Shown here one piece after another: positions 16,060-24,814 of a DNA stretch of 64,000 nucleotides. Where the stretch lies: assembly GCA_963763955.1 (NCBI GenBank), contig CAVXQP010000016.1, forward strand, positions 248,001-312,000, in the 5' to 3' direction. Positions within the stretch are counted from its first letter, which is position 1, and every line of letters begins with the position of its first letter. The notes beneath the pieces were generated by a model, which worked only from the letters and a program-made list of their open reading frames with translations, searched no databases and was not told where the DNA came from. This stretch comes from DASUPK01 sp963763955. Its GTDB lineage: Bacteria > Actinomycetota > Thermoleophilia > Solirubrobacterales > 70-9. The position numbers and the translations under genes are program-made.

Positions 16060-18759
16060 TCATCGCTCGCGCAGGATGCGTCCGAGCGGAAGCCGGCCGA
16101 TCACCCGATTGGCGAGGCCGGATCCCGCCATTCCCGCCGCCAGCGCGACCGCGTAGAGGAGTCCGAGGAAGCCCCACGGGACGGTCAGGTGGTCGGGGGG
16201 CGGATCGAAGACGTGAGTCAGCATCGCGACGAGCATCTGGGCGAGCAGCCAGCCGAGCCCGGCGGCGAGCAGCGCGCCCGAGATCAAGACCATCCCGACC
16301 TCGCTCCAGACGAAGGCGCCAACCTCCCGAAGCGAGCCGCCGATCGCAGTCATCGTGGCGAACTCGTGGCGGCGCTCGGCGACGGCGCTGAGCACGAAGA
16401 TCGCCGTCGCCGCCGCCACCAGCACAATCGCGAATGCCTCCTCCAGGTGGCTGATGCCGGTCAGATCCACGGTGGTGATCGAGGTGGCCGTCTGAGCGGT
16501 CTGCTGGTCGATGTTCTTCACCTCGGTGCCGAGCGGTGCCGTCGCAGCCGCAACGCGAGAGGCGACTGCCGGAGGGCTGCCGCTCGTCTTCGCGAAGACC
16601 ACGTTGGGGCCCGAGTGGGTGAGCTGATCGAGGTAGCCGAGGTTCGCCACCATGAACGAGTCCCTCGGCGCCGACGGGAACTCCTGGACCGTGCCGATGA
16701 CGTGGAAGGGCGCGACGCGGAACCGGCCCGTGCTCTGATCGAGCACCCGCAGCCGGAGCAGGTCGCCGGGATGCAGCGAGTAGTCGTTGATCGTCTCCAG
16801 CGAGACGAGGATCCCGTCGGGCGTCGAGGCGAGCCGGCTCATCAGCTGGTCGGCACTCCCGCCGAGGAAGTAGGAGTCGCGCAGGCTGGTCGCGTTGCGG
16901 AAGTTGGCGGCGTCGATCCCGAAGGTGTCCTGGAGGTCGGGGCCCACGTAGGCGTAGGAATGGTTGACCGCCGTGGTCCCGCTGACACCGGGGACGGAGG
17001 CGACCTTGGCGGGCAGATTGCTCGAGGCGGCGACGCCCGGCGGGGAGGTGACCGTGACGTCCGCCCCCAGGGTGAGCTGGGCGTCGACCTTCGCCTGCTG
17101 GTTGTAGGTCGCCGTGAAGACGCCGAGGCTGACTGCGAAGGCGAGCAGCAGGCCGATCACCACGAGGCCGCGGTTGACCGCCGTCGCCCGCCGGCCGAGG
17201 CTCGAGACGACCAGGGAGGAGAGGCTTTCCGGCCTGCGCGCGACACGGCGGGCCAGTACCCTCATGAATCGGCCTCGCAGGCGGACCAGCAGCAGGGTCG
17301 CCCCGATCCAGAGCAGCGCCGGGCCGAAGAACATGTAGACGGACAGGGAGAGCGTCGGGTTCGAGTCGGGGCTGATCACGGCCGAGAACCCTGTGCGGAT
17401 AGTGAGCCAGTAGATCAGCCCGCTCAGCGCCAGCGCCAGGAAGTCCAGGTGGTAGCGGCGCCAGGCCGGCGCCCGCACATGCGTGACCGAGCGGCGACCC
17501 TCGGTGACCTCAGCGGAGAGCGCCTCGCGGGTGCTCGCCAGCCGCGCCGCCGCGGAGCCCGCGATTCCCAGGCCGATCGCCGCGAGCAGGGTGGCGGCTC
17601 CTCTCCAGAAGGTGAGCTGTGCTCCTCCGCTGACCAGGATCTGAACGGCCGCGAGCCCGAGGGCGGAGCCGAGCACCCCGGCGACCAGACCGATGATCAC
17701 GCTTTCCACGCCGGCGACCGTGAGCAGATCGCGCGCGCGAGCGCCGCGGGCTCGAAGCAGCGCCAGGTCGCGCCGGTCGCTCTCACTCGTGCCCAGCGCC
17801 GCCAGGTAGGCGACGCCCAGAGCGATCAGCGCGCCCGGCACGGCCAGCTGCAGGAACAGGGTCTCGGCGTAGAGCGCATCGCCCGCCGCGGTGTTGAGCG
17901 AGTCGGAGAGGTTGTCGACGAACTGGACCTGTCCCGGGAGGGCACTTTGCAGGCGGTTGACCGTCTGGGTGGCCCGCTTCAACGTGCTCGACGGGCTGCC
18001 GGCCGTCAGCGGGCCGCGATCGAGCTGGGCCTGGACCTGCCACTGAGTGCCGATCTGAGAGCCGGGCTGCGCGCTCGCACCCGATGCACCGGTGGCGATC
18101 GCGGGCAGCTCTGGCGCCAGCGTCCGCGCGAAGGTGCTGGTCAGCATGATCGCCGCGTTCTGCGGGGGCTGCGCGGGCGCCGGACCGAGGAGCGGGTTGA
18201 GCGGCTGGAAGACCTGGTCCGGCGCCGTGATCAGCGCCACGCCCGTCACCCGGTAGCTCTGCGGCGGGGCGTTGGGGCGAGGCACCAGCCGGATCGTGTC
18301 GCCGATCCTCGCCTGCAACGTGGCCGCCATCTGCTGGTCGAGGACCACTCCCCCCGAGCGGAGGTCGCCCTGGAGCAAGCGGAACGTGTGGATCCTGGAC
18401 GAGTAGTTCCGGGGAAGCGCCAGCACCGCCCCTTGTGAGGTCTTGGTCGTCAGCTGACCCGCGCTGCGCTCCGCCGAAGCGAACGGCGCTGTCGCGGTCG
18501 CGGCCGCATAGGCGACGCCGGGCTGTTTGGAAACCCCGGCGGCCACCTGCTGGTCCTTCGCGAACGACGTGACGGGCGCCTGCAGGTCCAGTGGGACTTG
18601 GCGGAGGGCGGTCCCCGAGGCGGTCCGCAGGGAGTTCCCGATGAACAGGATCATGCCGGCGAGGAGCCCCACCGCAATCGCGACCACCGCGATCCGAAGC
18701 GTCGTGCGAGCCGGGCGGCGGCGCAGACCGGCCAGGGCGAGCAAGGTGGCTGGGCTCAA
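16060..18759 (-). CDS. FtsX-like (MacB-type) ABC permease, large
   Basis: The 899-residue membrane protein has two FtsX domains: TM1 (IAVVAIAVGLLAGMILFIGN), a long periplasmic region, a block of TM segments around 300-430 with ESDRRDLALLRARGA (the FtsX cytoplasmic motif), a second periplasmic part, and a final TM set with AERRHEFATMTAIGGSLREV and LAAGLGWLLAQMLVA. Ten TM segments are expected for this class, which performs mechanotransmission or lipoprotein/peptide export rather than simple transport. The start overlaps the ATPase stop (ATGA). It works with one or both upstream ATPases. Confidence 0.9.
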   Translation of the reverse strand: MSPATLLALAGLRRRPARTTLRIAVVAIAVGLLAGMILFIGNSLRTASGTALRQVPLDLQAPVTSFAKDQQVAAGVSKQPGVAYAAATATAPFASAERSAGQLTTKTSQGAVLALPRNYSSRIHTFRLLQGDLRSGGVVLDQQMAATLQARIGDTIRLVPRPNAPPQSYRVTGVALITAPDQVFQPLNPLLGPAPAQPPQNAAIMLTSTFARTLAPELPAIATGASGASAQPGSQIGTQWQVQAQLDRGPLTAGSPSSTLKRATQTVNRLQSALPGQVQFVDNLSDSLNTAAGDALYAETLFLQLAVPGALIALGVAYLAALGTSESDRRDLALLRARGARARDLLTVAGVESVIIGLVAGVLGSALGLAAVQILVSGGAQLTFWRGAATLLAAIGLGIAGSAAARLASTREALSAEVTEGRRSVTHVRAPAWRRYHLDFLALALSGLIYWLTIRTGFSAVISPDSNPTLSLSVYMFFGPALLWIGATLLLVRLRGRFMRVLARRVARRPESLSSLVVSSLGRRATAVNRGLVVIGLLLAFAVSLGVFTATYNQQAKVDAQLTLGADVTVTSPPGVAASSNLPAKVASVPGVSGTTAVNHSYAYVGPDLQDTFGIDAANFRNATSLRDSYFLGGSADQLMSRLASTPDGILVSLETINDYSLHPGDLLRLRVLDQSTGRFRVAPFHVIGTVQEFPSAPRDSFMVANLGYLDQLTHSGPNVVFAKTSGSPPAVASRVAAATAPLGTEVKNIDQQTAQTATSITTVDLTGISHLEEAFAIVLVAAATAIFVLSAVAERRHEFATMTAIGGSLREVGAFVWSEVGMVLISGALLAAGLGWLLAQMLVAMLTHVFDPPPDHLTVPWGFLGLLYAVALAAGMAGSGLANRVIGRLPLGRILRER

Positions 18760-19493
18760 GATCCGCCCTCCCCTCGCACGAGGCCGTCGGCCAATTCGAC
18801 GGTCCGGCCCGCCCGGCCCCCCACCCCCGGATCGTGGGTGGCGAGCACCATCGCGAAACCGAACATCTCCCGCGCCGCGTCGATCAGGTCCAGCACCCGC
18901 GCCCCGGTGTCCGAGTCCAGGTGGCCGGTCGGCTCATCGCAGAGCAGCAACTCGGGCTGCTGAGCGAGTGCCCGGGCGATCGCAACACGCTGCTGCTCTC
19001 CACCCGAGAGATCAGCGGGAAGCGACCGAGCCTTGGCCTCGAGCCCGACCAGGGCGAGATAGTCCTCCGGCGCCTCGAGTGTTCCGGTCCCGTTTCGTCC
19101 GCCCCTCGGCGAGGCCTGACCGCGACGCTCTGCGGTCAGGATCGCGAACGCGATGTTCTCTCGTACGTCGAGGTTGGGGAGCAGGTTGGAGCCCTGGAAT
19201 ACGTAGGCGATGCCGTTGACCGGTCCGTGCCGTCTAGCCGCCTGGTCCGGGCCGGCGAGCTCCGCTCCGCGCCAGGCCACGATCCCGGTGCTCGGCGGGA
19301 CGAGGCCGCCGATCACGTGAAGAAGCGTCGTCTTGCCGGACCCAGATGGCCCGAGCAGTCCGACGTGCTCGCTCTCTCGGACCTCGAAGTCGACTCCGGC
19401 GAGGGCCGGGACGGCGGCCCCTCCCGCACCATGCACGACCGTGACGCCGCTGCAATGGACCAGAGCCGGGCGTACCGCGGTTGCGACGGCCAT
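18756..19493 (-). CDS. ABC transporter ATPase (MacB/LolD-type), second of pair
   Basis: The 245-residue ATPase starts at ATG 19493, chosen because it overlaps the upstream stop by one base (TGATG). A longer upstream extension would be a shadow of the neighbouring ATPase. It has Walker A LLGPSGSGKTTLLHVIGG, signature ADLSGGEQQRVAIARAL, Walker B LLLCDEPTGHLD and switch His in LATHDP. The sequence FVFQ-like YVFQGSNLLPNLDVREN marks the LolD/MacB Q-loop. It is coupled to the FtsX-type permease. Confidence 0.92.
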   Translation of the reverse strand: MAVATAVRPALVHCSGVTVVHGAGGAAVPALAGVDFEVRESEHVGLLGPSGSGKTTLLHVIGGLVPPSTGIVAWRGAELAGPDQAARRHGPVNGIAYVFQGSNLLPNLDVRENIAFAILTAERRGQASPRGGRNGTGTLEAPEDYLALVGLEAKARSLPADLSGGEQQRVAIARALAQQPELLLCDEPTGHLDSDTGARVLDLIDAAREMFGFAMVLATHDPGVGGRAGRTVELADGLVRGEGGS

Positions 19494-20224
19494 CACACCA
19501 CCCTCCCGTCCGAGACCTCGACGACTCGGTCGCAGGTCTCCGCGACGCTGCCGGAGTGGGTGACGATGACAACAGCCGCCTCGTAGTCGTCCCGCAGCTT
19601 GCCCAGCACGTCCAGCACGGTGGCCTCGTTGGCGGCGTCCAGCTCCCCCGTGGGCTCGTCGGCGAAGACGATGCTCGGTCGCCGCGCCGAGACCGCGGCG
19701 ATGGCGACCCGCTGCTGCTCGCCACCCGAGAGGCGATCCGGTGTGTGATCTGCGCGGCCCTCGAGGCCGAAGCGGGCCAGCGCCTCGCGGCTCTCGGACT
19801 CCGCGTCGCCTCCCGCACCCGCGATCCGGGCTGATGCGACGACGTTCTCCCTGGCGGACAGCGTCGGCCATAGGTTGCCGGACTGGAAGACGACCCCGAT
19901 CTCGCGGGCTCGAAGTCCGGCGAGCTCCGACTCCGACAGCCGGCTGAGCGAGCGGCCGCCGACCCTGACGTCACCGGCCGACGGGACGCCTATCGCGGCG
20001 CCCATGGAGAGCATTGTGCTCTTGCCGCTTCCGGATGGCCCAACGACGGCGACCATCTCGCGTGGCTCGACGCGCAGGTCGAGGCCGCGGAGGGCCACCG
20101 CCTCGGCGGGCCCCGAGCGGAAGATCTTGAAGACGTCGATCAGCTCCAGCGCGGGGGGCTCGGCGTCCTCGGACGCCTGCTCGGGCTCGACGTAGAGGCT
20201 GCTGAGGCGCGGTTTCGCCTCCAT
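19493..20224 (-). CDS. ABC transporter ATPase (MacB/LolD-type), first of pair
   Basis: The 243-residue ATPase begins at ATG 20224 (MEAKPRLSSLYVEPEQ). Longer versions of this frame overlap the lipoprotein gene and look non-coding. Motifs are VVGPSGSGKSTMLSMGAA, VFQSGNLWPTLSAREN, PDRLSGGEQQRVAIAA, VFADEPTGELD and VIVTHSGSVAE. Two different ATPases for one FtsX permease is unusual: they may form a heterodimer serving the single large permease, or one may serve a partner elsewhere. It lies five bases after the lipoprotein stop. Confidence 0.9.
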   Translation of the reverse strand: MEAKPRLSSLYVEPEQASEDAEPPALELIDVFKIFRSGPAEAVALRGLDLRVEPREMVAVVGPSGSGKSTMLSMGAAIGVPSAGDVRVGGRSLSRLSESELAGLRAREIGVVFQSGNLWPTLSARENVVASARIAGAGGDAESESREALARFGLEGRADHTPDRLSGGEQQRVAIAAVSARRPSIVFADEPTGELDAANEATVLDVLGKLRDDYEAAVVIVTHSGSVAETCDRVVEVSDGRVV

Positions 20225-20229
20225 CTGGA

Positions 20230-20937
20230 TCAGCTCCAGCGGAAGCTTTCGCTGATCATCCGGTAGGCGTCCACGTTGTCGACGCCGACCGGCGTCGCGA
20301 GGTCGACGGTGGCGACCTTGCCGCCCTTGAAGTAGACGTAGCGATCGACGCTGATCTTCGGGCGCCGCCCCGTCACCGGGCTCTTCTGTCCCTGCGTCGT
20401 GTAGGTCACCTTGACCACCTGGTTGGGACCAACGCTGACGACTTGGGGCGTGCCGGGAGAGAGGCACGGATCGCTCGCGGCCTCCTGCTTGAGCTCCGAA
20501 GTGACCGAGGCCGGTGTCGGCTGCTGGCCGGGGGCCACCTTGATCGTGATCGTGTTGCCCTTGTCCTGGAAGAGGACGTTGTTCTCCGAGCCGGAGCGGG
20601 CCCAGCCCTCCGGGTAGGAAGTCGAATAGCCGCCGCTCCGGTTCTTGAAGGTGAGGAACTGCTGGTTGTCGGGGATGTCTCCCGCCGCGGTCGAGGCAGC
20701 CTCGGAGGCGCCGGCCGACGAGGCGCTGGAGCCGCAGGATGCTTTCGCGGCCGGAGTCGTAACCGCAGCCGACGCGCTTGTCGACGTTGTCGATTGGGCC
20801 GTCGTGCTGGTGCTGTTGCCGCCCGATCCGCAGCCGGTGACCAGCACGAGACCGGTCAGGCAGATCGCCGGGATGCCCGCGAATCGGTGATGGCTCCGGG
20901 GTGTTCCCTTCATGCGCAACGCAGCATGAGTCCGCAT
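20230..20937 (-). CDS. lipoprotein with Ser/Thr-rich linker, PsbP/Mog1-like domain
   Basis: The 235 residues start at ATG 20937, with an internal ATG at 20913 also possible. Signal peptide and lipobox LVLVTGC are followed by a low-complexity Ser/Thr/Ala linker of about 60 residues. A domain of about 140 residues then has the PsbP-like opening FKNRSGGYSTSYPEGWARSG and ending VDAYRMISESFRW. Such domains in actinobacteria are cell-surface proteins of unknown ligand. It is the first gene of the block continuing into two ABC ATPases, the permease, regulator and kinase, so it may be the extracytoplasmic partner of that exporter. Confidence 0.75.
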   Translation of the reverse strand: MRTHAALRMKGTPRSHHRFAGIPAICLTGLVLVTGCGSGGNSTSTTAQSTTSTSASAAVTTPAAKASCGSSASSAGASEAASTAAGDIPDNQQFLTFKNRSGGYSTSYPEGWARSGSENNVLFQDKGNTITIKVAPGQQPTPASVTSELKQEAASDPCLSPGTPQVVSVGPNQVVKVTYTTQGQKSPVTGRRPKISVDRYVYFKGGKVATVDLATPVGVDNVDAYRMISESFRWS

Positions 20938-20983
20938 CGCTGAAAAGCTCCTGAACGGAGGCGTCAGGAACCGTTCAGGTTCG

Positions 20984-21151
20984 TCAGGGCTCGCGGTGAG
21001 CGAGCCAGGCCGCCCAGCCGACGAGGACCACCGCGCCGAGCAGCATCACCGCGCTCGCGTCCACGCTGCCATGCATCAGCGAGCTGAGGGAGAGGAGGAC
21101 GCAGACAAAGCCGCCCCAGACGCTCAAACCCCAGATCGGTCGTCCATGCAT
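20984..21151 (-). CDS. small two-TM membrane protein
   Basis: The 55 residues from ATG 21151 have two hydrophobic segments (GLSVWGGFVCVLLSLSSLMH and AVMLLGAVVLVGWAAWLA) with a short tail HREP. Upstream in-frame residues are not hydrophobic and include a poor linker, so the short start is preferred. No family is recognised. It stands alone about 50 bases upstream of the lipoprotein block and reads in the same direction. Confidence 0.5.
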   Translation of the reverse strand: MHGRPIWGLSVWGGFVCVLLSLSSLMHGSVDASAVMLLGAVVLVGWAAWLAHREP

Positions 21152-21272
21152 GGTCGTACCTATCCCGTCTCCTCCATCATCGGCCCAGGCTCGCGCCGAC
21201 AGGTAAACGTCCCGTGAACTGTTCTTAAGGCGGCTGCTCACCACGAGCGACGGTCCAGCTAGCCTGCGGGCG

Positions 21273-21557
21273 ATGGCCGACATCACGACGATCGCCGCTG
21301 CTGGTTCAGTCCCGCCCGGAGGACCCTCCCGAGCCGGCAATGTCCTGAGATCGACGAGTTTCGCCAGCAGATGCGCGACCTCTACATCCCGCCTTGGGAC
21401 ACCGGCTTCTGGCAGGCCGGCATCCGCAACGACGAGGACCCTTACCGCTCGGCCGTCGAGGCTGCACTCGAAGGCGAGGAGGAGGGGTCGCTGGTTCTGC
21501 TCGGTGACCCGTCACTGGACCCTCGAGGGGCCCGACCCCAGGGGCGACGTTCACTAG
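21273..21557 (+). CDS. small conserved-looking protein broken by two compensating frameshifts
   Basis: The start at 21273 (MADITTIAAAGSV) and the end (TRHWTLEGPDPRG, TAG at 21555-21557) share one frame. The central third is clearly coding in the -1 frame, reading CPEIDEFRQQMRDLYIPPWD, then TGFWQAGIRNDEDPYRSAVE and AALEGEEEG. Two opposite single-base changes near 21310 and 21500 explain this. The intact product would be about 95 residues. I do not recognise the function. It directly precedes the cupin gene. Confidence 0.45.
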   Translation: MADITTIAAAGSVPPGGPSRAGNVLRSTSFASRCATSTSRLGTPASGRPASATTRTLTARPSRLHSKARRRGRWFCSVTRHWTLEGPDPRGDVH

Positions 21558-21561
21558 GCCG

Positions 21562-22062
21562 GTGGAGCCGGAGACGCACCGCTTCGAGGACGACGGCGGG
21601 ATTCCGAATTCGCCCCTCCCGGTTTTGGTCTATCACGAGGTCGAGGCGGCCCGTGACGCTGATCGATGCGAGGAGCTATTCGACGGGAACGACTGGGTCC
21701 CCGAATGGCGCGATGGGATCTTCTCGTTCCACCACTTCCACTCGATCGCCCACGAGGTGCTCGGGATCGTCGGCGGAACCGCGACCGTGAAGCTCGGCGG
21801 TCCGAGCGGGCGCAGATTCGAGATCGGCGGGGGCGACGTCCTGGTCCTCCCTGCCGGCACCGGGCACCGAAACGAGGGCTCGAGCTCCGACCTGCTGGTG
21901 ATCGGCGCCTACCCGGACGGAATGCCCTGGGACATCCGGCGTGGAGATCCGGCGGAGCACGACGAGGCGGTCGCCAACATTCGCGCGGTGCCCCTGCCGA
22001 GAGCGGACCCGGTTGATGGTCCGGAAGGCGCGCTGACCGATCTCTGGCGCGCCGGGAGCTAG
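21562..22062 (+). CDS. cupin-domain protein, YjlB-like
   Basis: The 166-residue single-domain cupin begins at GTG 21562. Motif 1 is represented by SFHHFHSIAHEVLGIVGGTA and motif 2 by GGGDVLVLPAGTGHRNEGSS, giving a His-rich metal site typical of cupins. The opening ETHRFEDDGGIPNSPLPVLV and the WDIRRG segment near the C-terminus fit the YjlB-type cupins. Function of that subgroup is unknown. It is convergent with the broken hydrolase gene, with ten bases between stops. Confidence 0.75.
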   Translation: MEPETHRFEDDGGIPNSPLPVLVYHEVEAARDADRCEELFDGNDWVPEWRDGIFSFHHFHSIAHEVLGIVGGTATVKLGGPSGRRFEIGGGDVLVLPAGTGHRNEGSSSDLLVIGAYPDGMPWDIRRGDPAEHDEAVANIRAVPLPRADPVDGPEGALTDLWRAGS

Positions 22063-22072
22063 GCCGGCAGCC

Positions 22073-22733
22073 TCAGGTGAACCGCTTGACGAAGTCGAGG
22101 GCGGTCTGGGCGACCTCCTGCCAGGCCGAGTCGATCGTCAGCGAGTGACCCCGGTTCGGGATCTGCTTGATCTCGGTCACCGCCGGGTTTCGCTTCTGCC
22201 GCTTGTACGAGGCGTTTGCAATCGCCCAGGGGACGGTGTGGTCCTTCTCCCCGTCGATGATCAGCAGCGGCCCCCGATCCGGGTTCTTCGGGTCGAGCTT
22301 GGCCTCGGTGAAGGGGTTGACGTTGGCGTTTGCCATCTGCATCAGCGCCGCCCCGGACGCCGCAACGTGGTACGTGTCGTAGAGCTGCTTCGCCTCATCG
22401 TCGTCGAGGGCGGTGGCCCAGCCGTACTTGAACTGATCGAGGGTCAGCGTGACCGCGCGGCCCCGGTTGAGCGGGTTCTTGAGCACCGGGCCTGCGGAGC
22501 GGAGCGCCGAGACGGGCAGTGGCAGGACGCCCCGGAACGGACCCGGATCGATCGCCACCGTGGCGGCCGAGAGCGGGGGCGAGCGGCGCATAGCCTGCCT
22601 TCTTGAAGAACTCGCCCCAGCGGTCCCAGCTGCTGGGCAGGAGCCAGAGCCCATGGGTGAAGACCACCGGCGTGCCGTCCGACTTGTTCGCCGCGTCGAC
22701 TTCCTCTTGCTCTCGCTCCGTGATCTACGCCAT
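22073..22733 (-). pseudogene. alpha/beta hydrolase with the nucleophile region deleted
   Basis: The N-terminal part reads, in one frame, GTPVVFTHGLWLLPSSWDRW, then GEFFKKAGYAPLAP. The C-terminal part, in another frame, starts at SAATVAIDPGPFRG and runs through LLIIDGEKDHTVPWAIANAS (catalytic Asp) to NRGHSLTIDSAW (catalytic His). In family members about 70 residues separate these parts, including the nucleophile elbow GHSxGG; here they are joined directly at about 22600, out of frame. The start codon is also lost: the ATG at 22733 is followed by TAG after one codon. It could be a real pseudogene or an assembly collapse. Other genes at 51.5 and 60.2 kb show the same type of lesion. Confidence 0.8.
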
Positions 22734-22761
22734 GCAGTCCAGTGGAGTATGACTGCATGCC

Positions 22762-23544
22762 ATGGCCGTCCGGCTCACGCACATCGGTGGACCGACGGTC
22801 CTGCTCGAGATCGAGGGCTGGCGGCTGCTGACGGACCCGACCTTCGACCCGGCCGGGGGCACATACCGATTCGGCTGGGGCACGGGGTCGACCAAGACGT
22901 CGGCGCCGGCGCTCGCAGCGGACCAGCTCGAAGGGATCGACGCCGTGCTGCTCAGTCACGACCACCACGCTGACAACCTCGACGCGGCCGGACGAGCGCT
23001 GCTCCCCTCCGCCGGCACAGTCATCACGACCCGTGCGGGCGCGGAGCGCCTCGGCGGCGGGGCGCGCGGGCTCGAGCCGTGGGAGACGACGCGCCTCGAG
23101 CACCCGGGCCGACCGTCCATCGAGATCACCGCCACGCCGTGCCGCCACGGGCCGCCGCTGAGTCGCCCGATCGTCGGTCAGGTAATCGGCTTCGCGCTGG
23201 GCTGGGAAGGCCAGGAGAACGGCGCCCTCTGGATCTCGGGCGACACCGTCCTCTACGACGGCGTGAAGCAGGTCGCTGACCGAATCCAAGTCGACACCGC
23301 CCTCCTCCACCTCGGTGGCGTTCAGTTCCCGGTGACCGGCCCTCTTCACTACACGATGACCGCGAGCCAAGCGGTGGAACTCTGCGGCCTGATCCGGCCG
23401 CGCTCAGTCATCCCGATTCACTATGAGGGCTGGAAGCATTTCCGGGAGGGCCGCGAGGAGATCGAACGTGAACTCGCGTCGGCGCCGGAGGAGATACGGC
23501 AGAGCTTCCGGTGGCTCCCCATCGGGGAGGCCACCGAAATCTGA
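22762..23544 (+). CDS. MBL-fold metal-dependent hydrolase (UlaG-like)
   Basis: The 260-residue protein begins MAVRLTHIGGPTVLLEIEGW, the usual opening of UlaG/RomA-type beta-lactamase-fold hydrolases. Metal ligands include LSHDHHADNLD (variant HxHxDH), a downstream His in ATPCRHGPP, Asp in ISGDTVLYDG and His in VIPIHYEGW near the C-terminus. Likely a cytoplasmic two-metal hydrolase acting on a phosphodiester or lactone; the substrate is unknown. It is transcribed away from the broken hydrolase and its stop lies 13 bases from the tmRNA 3' end on the other strand. Confidence 0.9.
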   Translation: MAVRLTHIGGPTVLLEIEGWRLLTDPTFDPAGGTYRFGWGTGSTKTSAPALAADQLEGIDAVLLSHDHHADNLDAAGRALLPSAGTVITTRAGAERLGGGARGLEPWETTRLEHPGRPSIEITATPCRHGPPLSRPIVGQVIGFALGWEGQENGALWISGDTVLYDGVKQVADRIQVDTALLHLGGVQFPVTGPLHYTMTASQAVELCGLIRPRSVIPIHYEGWKHFREGREEIERELASAPEEIRQSFRWLPIGEATEI

Positions 23545-23556
23545 GCGCTTCGCAGA

Positions 23557-23918
23557 TGGAGCCGGCCGGTTTCGAACCGGCGTCCTCGGCCACGAGCGAT
23601 CGGCTTCTACAGGTATAGCCGGCGCTTTGTTCTCGCCCTCTGACCTCCGCTGCCGGCGGGAGATGCCGGAGGGCCGAGTCCCTTCGATGTCCCCGGACAG
23701 TCGGGACGGGCCGACCGGGTGAGCCCGATTCTGATGCCGGTGACCCCACCCCTCGGGCTCGGGTGGGCCGACACTCACCGCTTAGGTTCTAGCTAAGCGG
23801 CGAGGGCGAACTCATGGTCCGCACGTATTGGTTGGTCCAGGTGTTTAACGAGGCCTCCTGGAACCTCGACCTGCAACCTGATCGCACGGATGACCAAGTC
23901 GAATCCAATTTCGGCCCC
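23557..23918 (-). ncRNA. ssrA: transfer-messenger RNA (tmRNA)
   Basis: On the minus strand the 5' end reads GGGGCCGAAATTGGATTCGA and the 3' end closes with a T-arm (GCCGGTTCGAAACCGGC) and CGGCTCC plus discriminator A. The acceptor stem GGGGCCG/CGGCTCC pairs fully with a G3-U70 wobble, the alanine identity element. CCA is not encoded, as the next bases are TCT. The tag reading frame ends GCG GAC CAT GAG TTC GCC CTC GCC GCT TAG, that is ADHEFALAA-stop at 23793-23795, with the protease-recognised ALAA ending. Length is 362 nt, normal for tmRNA. It releases stalled ribosomes together with SmpB, whose gene is 3.9 kb away. Confidence 0.95.
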
Positions 23919-23986
23919 GTGCTATGTGGATCAATGGTAGCCGCGGGGGCTTAGGGCCGGTGAAGGCGTGACGCTAGATTTGAACC

Positions 23987-24814
23987 ATGATGGAGGCGCA
24001 TCAGCACACCGATCTCGAGCCCATCCACCCCGGCTCAGGCCGCGGTCAGGGGCTGCTGAAGCGGATCGGAAGCGCCCTCGCCGCCCTCGGCGTCCTGATC
24101 GCAAACCTCGGCGCCAAGGCGAAGCTCCTCCTCGTCGCGCTGCCGAAGCTGAAGCTGTTCACGACCTCTGCCTCGATGCTCGTCTCGATCGCGGCCTATC
24201 AGCTGATCTTCGGATGGCTCTTCTCGATCGGCTTCGTCCTCCTCCTCCTGCTGCACGAGCTCGGGCACGTCTTCCAGCTCCGTCGCGAGGGGGTCAAGGC
24301 CTCGGCGCCCATGTTCATCCCCTTCCTGGGGGCCGTGATCTCGGCCAAGTCGATGGGGGATGACGCGGCCGCCGAGGCACGCGTCGGCCTGGCTGGGCCG
24401 ATCCTCGGATCGATCGCCACGCTGGTACCGCTCGGTATCTGGGTGGCGACCGGCGCTCACTTCTGGCAGGCCCTCGCCTTCATCGGCTTCTTCATCAACC
24501 TCTTCAACCTCGTCCCGGTGCTGCCGCTCGACGGCGGCCGCGCGATGGCTGCCCTCTCCCCATGGGTCTGGCTCGCCGGGTTCGCCGGCCTGGTGGCGAT
24601 GGCCTTCGTCTTCCCCAGCCCGATCCTGGTGCTAATCCTGGTGCTCGGGGGGATGGAAAGCTGGCGGCGCTGGCGCGCGCGCAACACCCCCGAGGGTCGC
24701 GCCTATCACCGCGTGCCGACTCGCACCCGCGTGCTGGTCGCGGCCACCTATCTGCTGCTCGTCGCCGCGCTCGCCGCCGGAGTTTCGGCGACGCACCTCC
24801 CGCGCAGCCTCTAG
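23987..24814 (+). CDS. site-2 protease-type M50 metallopeptidase
   Basis: The 275-residue membrane protease has five to six TM segments. The zinc motif HELGH is at residues 90-94 inside a TM segment (LLLLLHELGHVFQLRREG), and the second conserved motif is NLVPVLPLDGGRAMAAL with the third zinc ligand Asp. It lacks a PDZ domain, like compact group III S2Ps. These enzymes cut membrane-anchored regulators such as anti-sigma factors inside the bilayer. It is convergent with the coiled-coil/HhH gene (stops overlap by four bases) and divergent from tmRNA. The substrate is unknown; the neighbouring single-TM proteins are candidates only by location. Confidence 0.9.
   Translation: MMEAHQHTDLEPIHPGSGRGQGLLKRIGSALAALGVLIANLGAKAKLLLVALPKLKLFTTSASMLVSIAAYQLIFGWLFSIGFVLLLLLHELGHVFQLRREGVKASAPMFIPFLGAVISAKSMGDDAAAEARVGLAGPILGSIATLVPLGIWVATGAHFWQALAFIGFFINLFNLVPVLPLDGGRAMAALSPWVWLAGFAGLVAMAFVFPSPILVLILVLGGMESWRRWRARNTPEGRAYHRVPTRTRVLVAATYLLLVAALAAGVSATHLPRSL

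Noticed and set aside
15814..18438. Very long open frame (874 codons) on the plus strand
   Set aside because: It is antisense to the FtsX-type permease and has the Arg/Gly/Asp-rich composition of a high-GC shadow frame; the minus-strand product has clear FtsX features.
21273..21557. Intact 94-residue protein read from 21273 alone
   Set aside because: The middle third is Ser/Arg/Thr-rich nonsense in that frame, while the neighbouring frame reads as a protein; treated as frameshifted.
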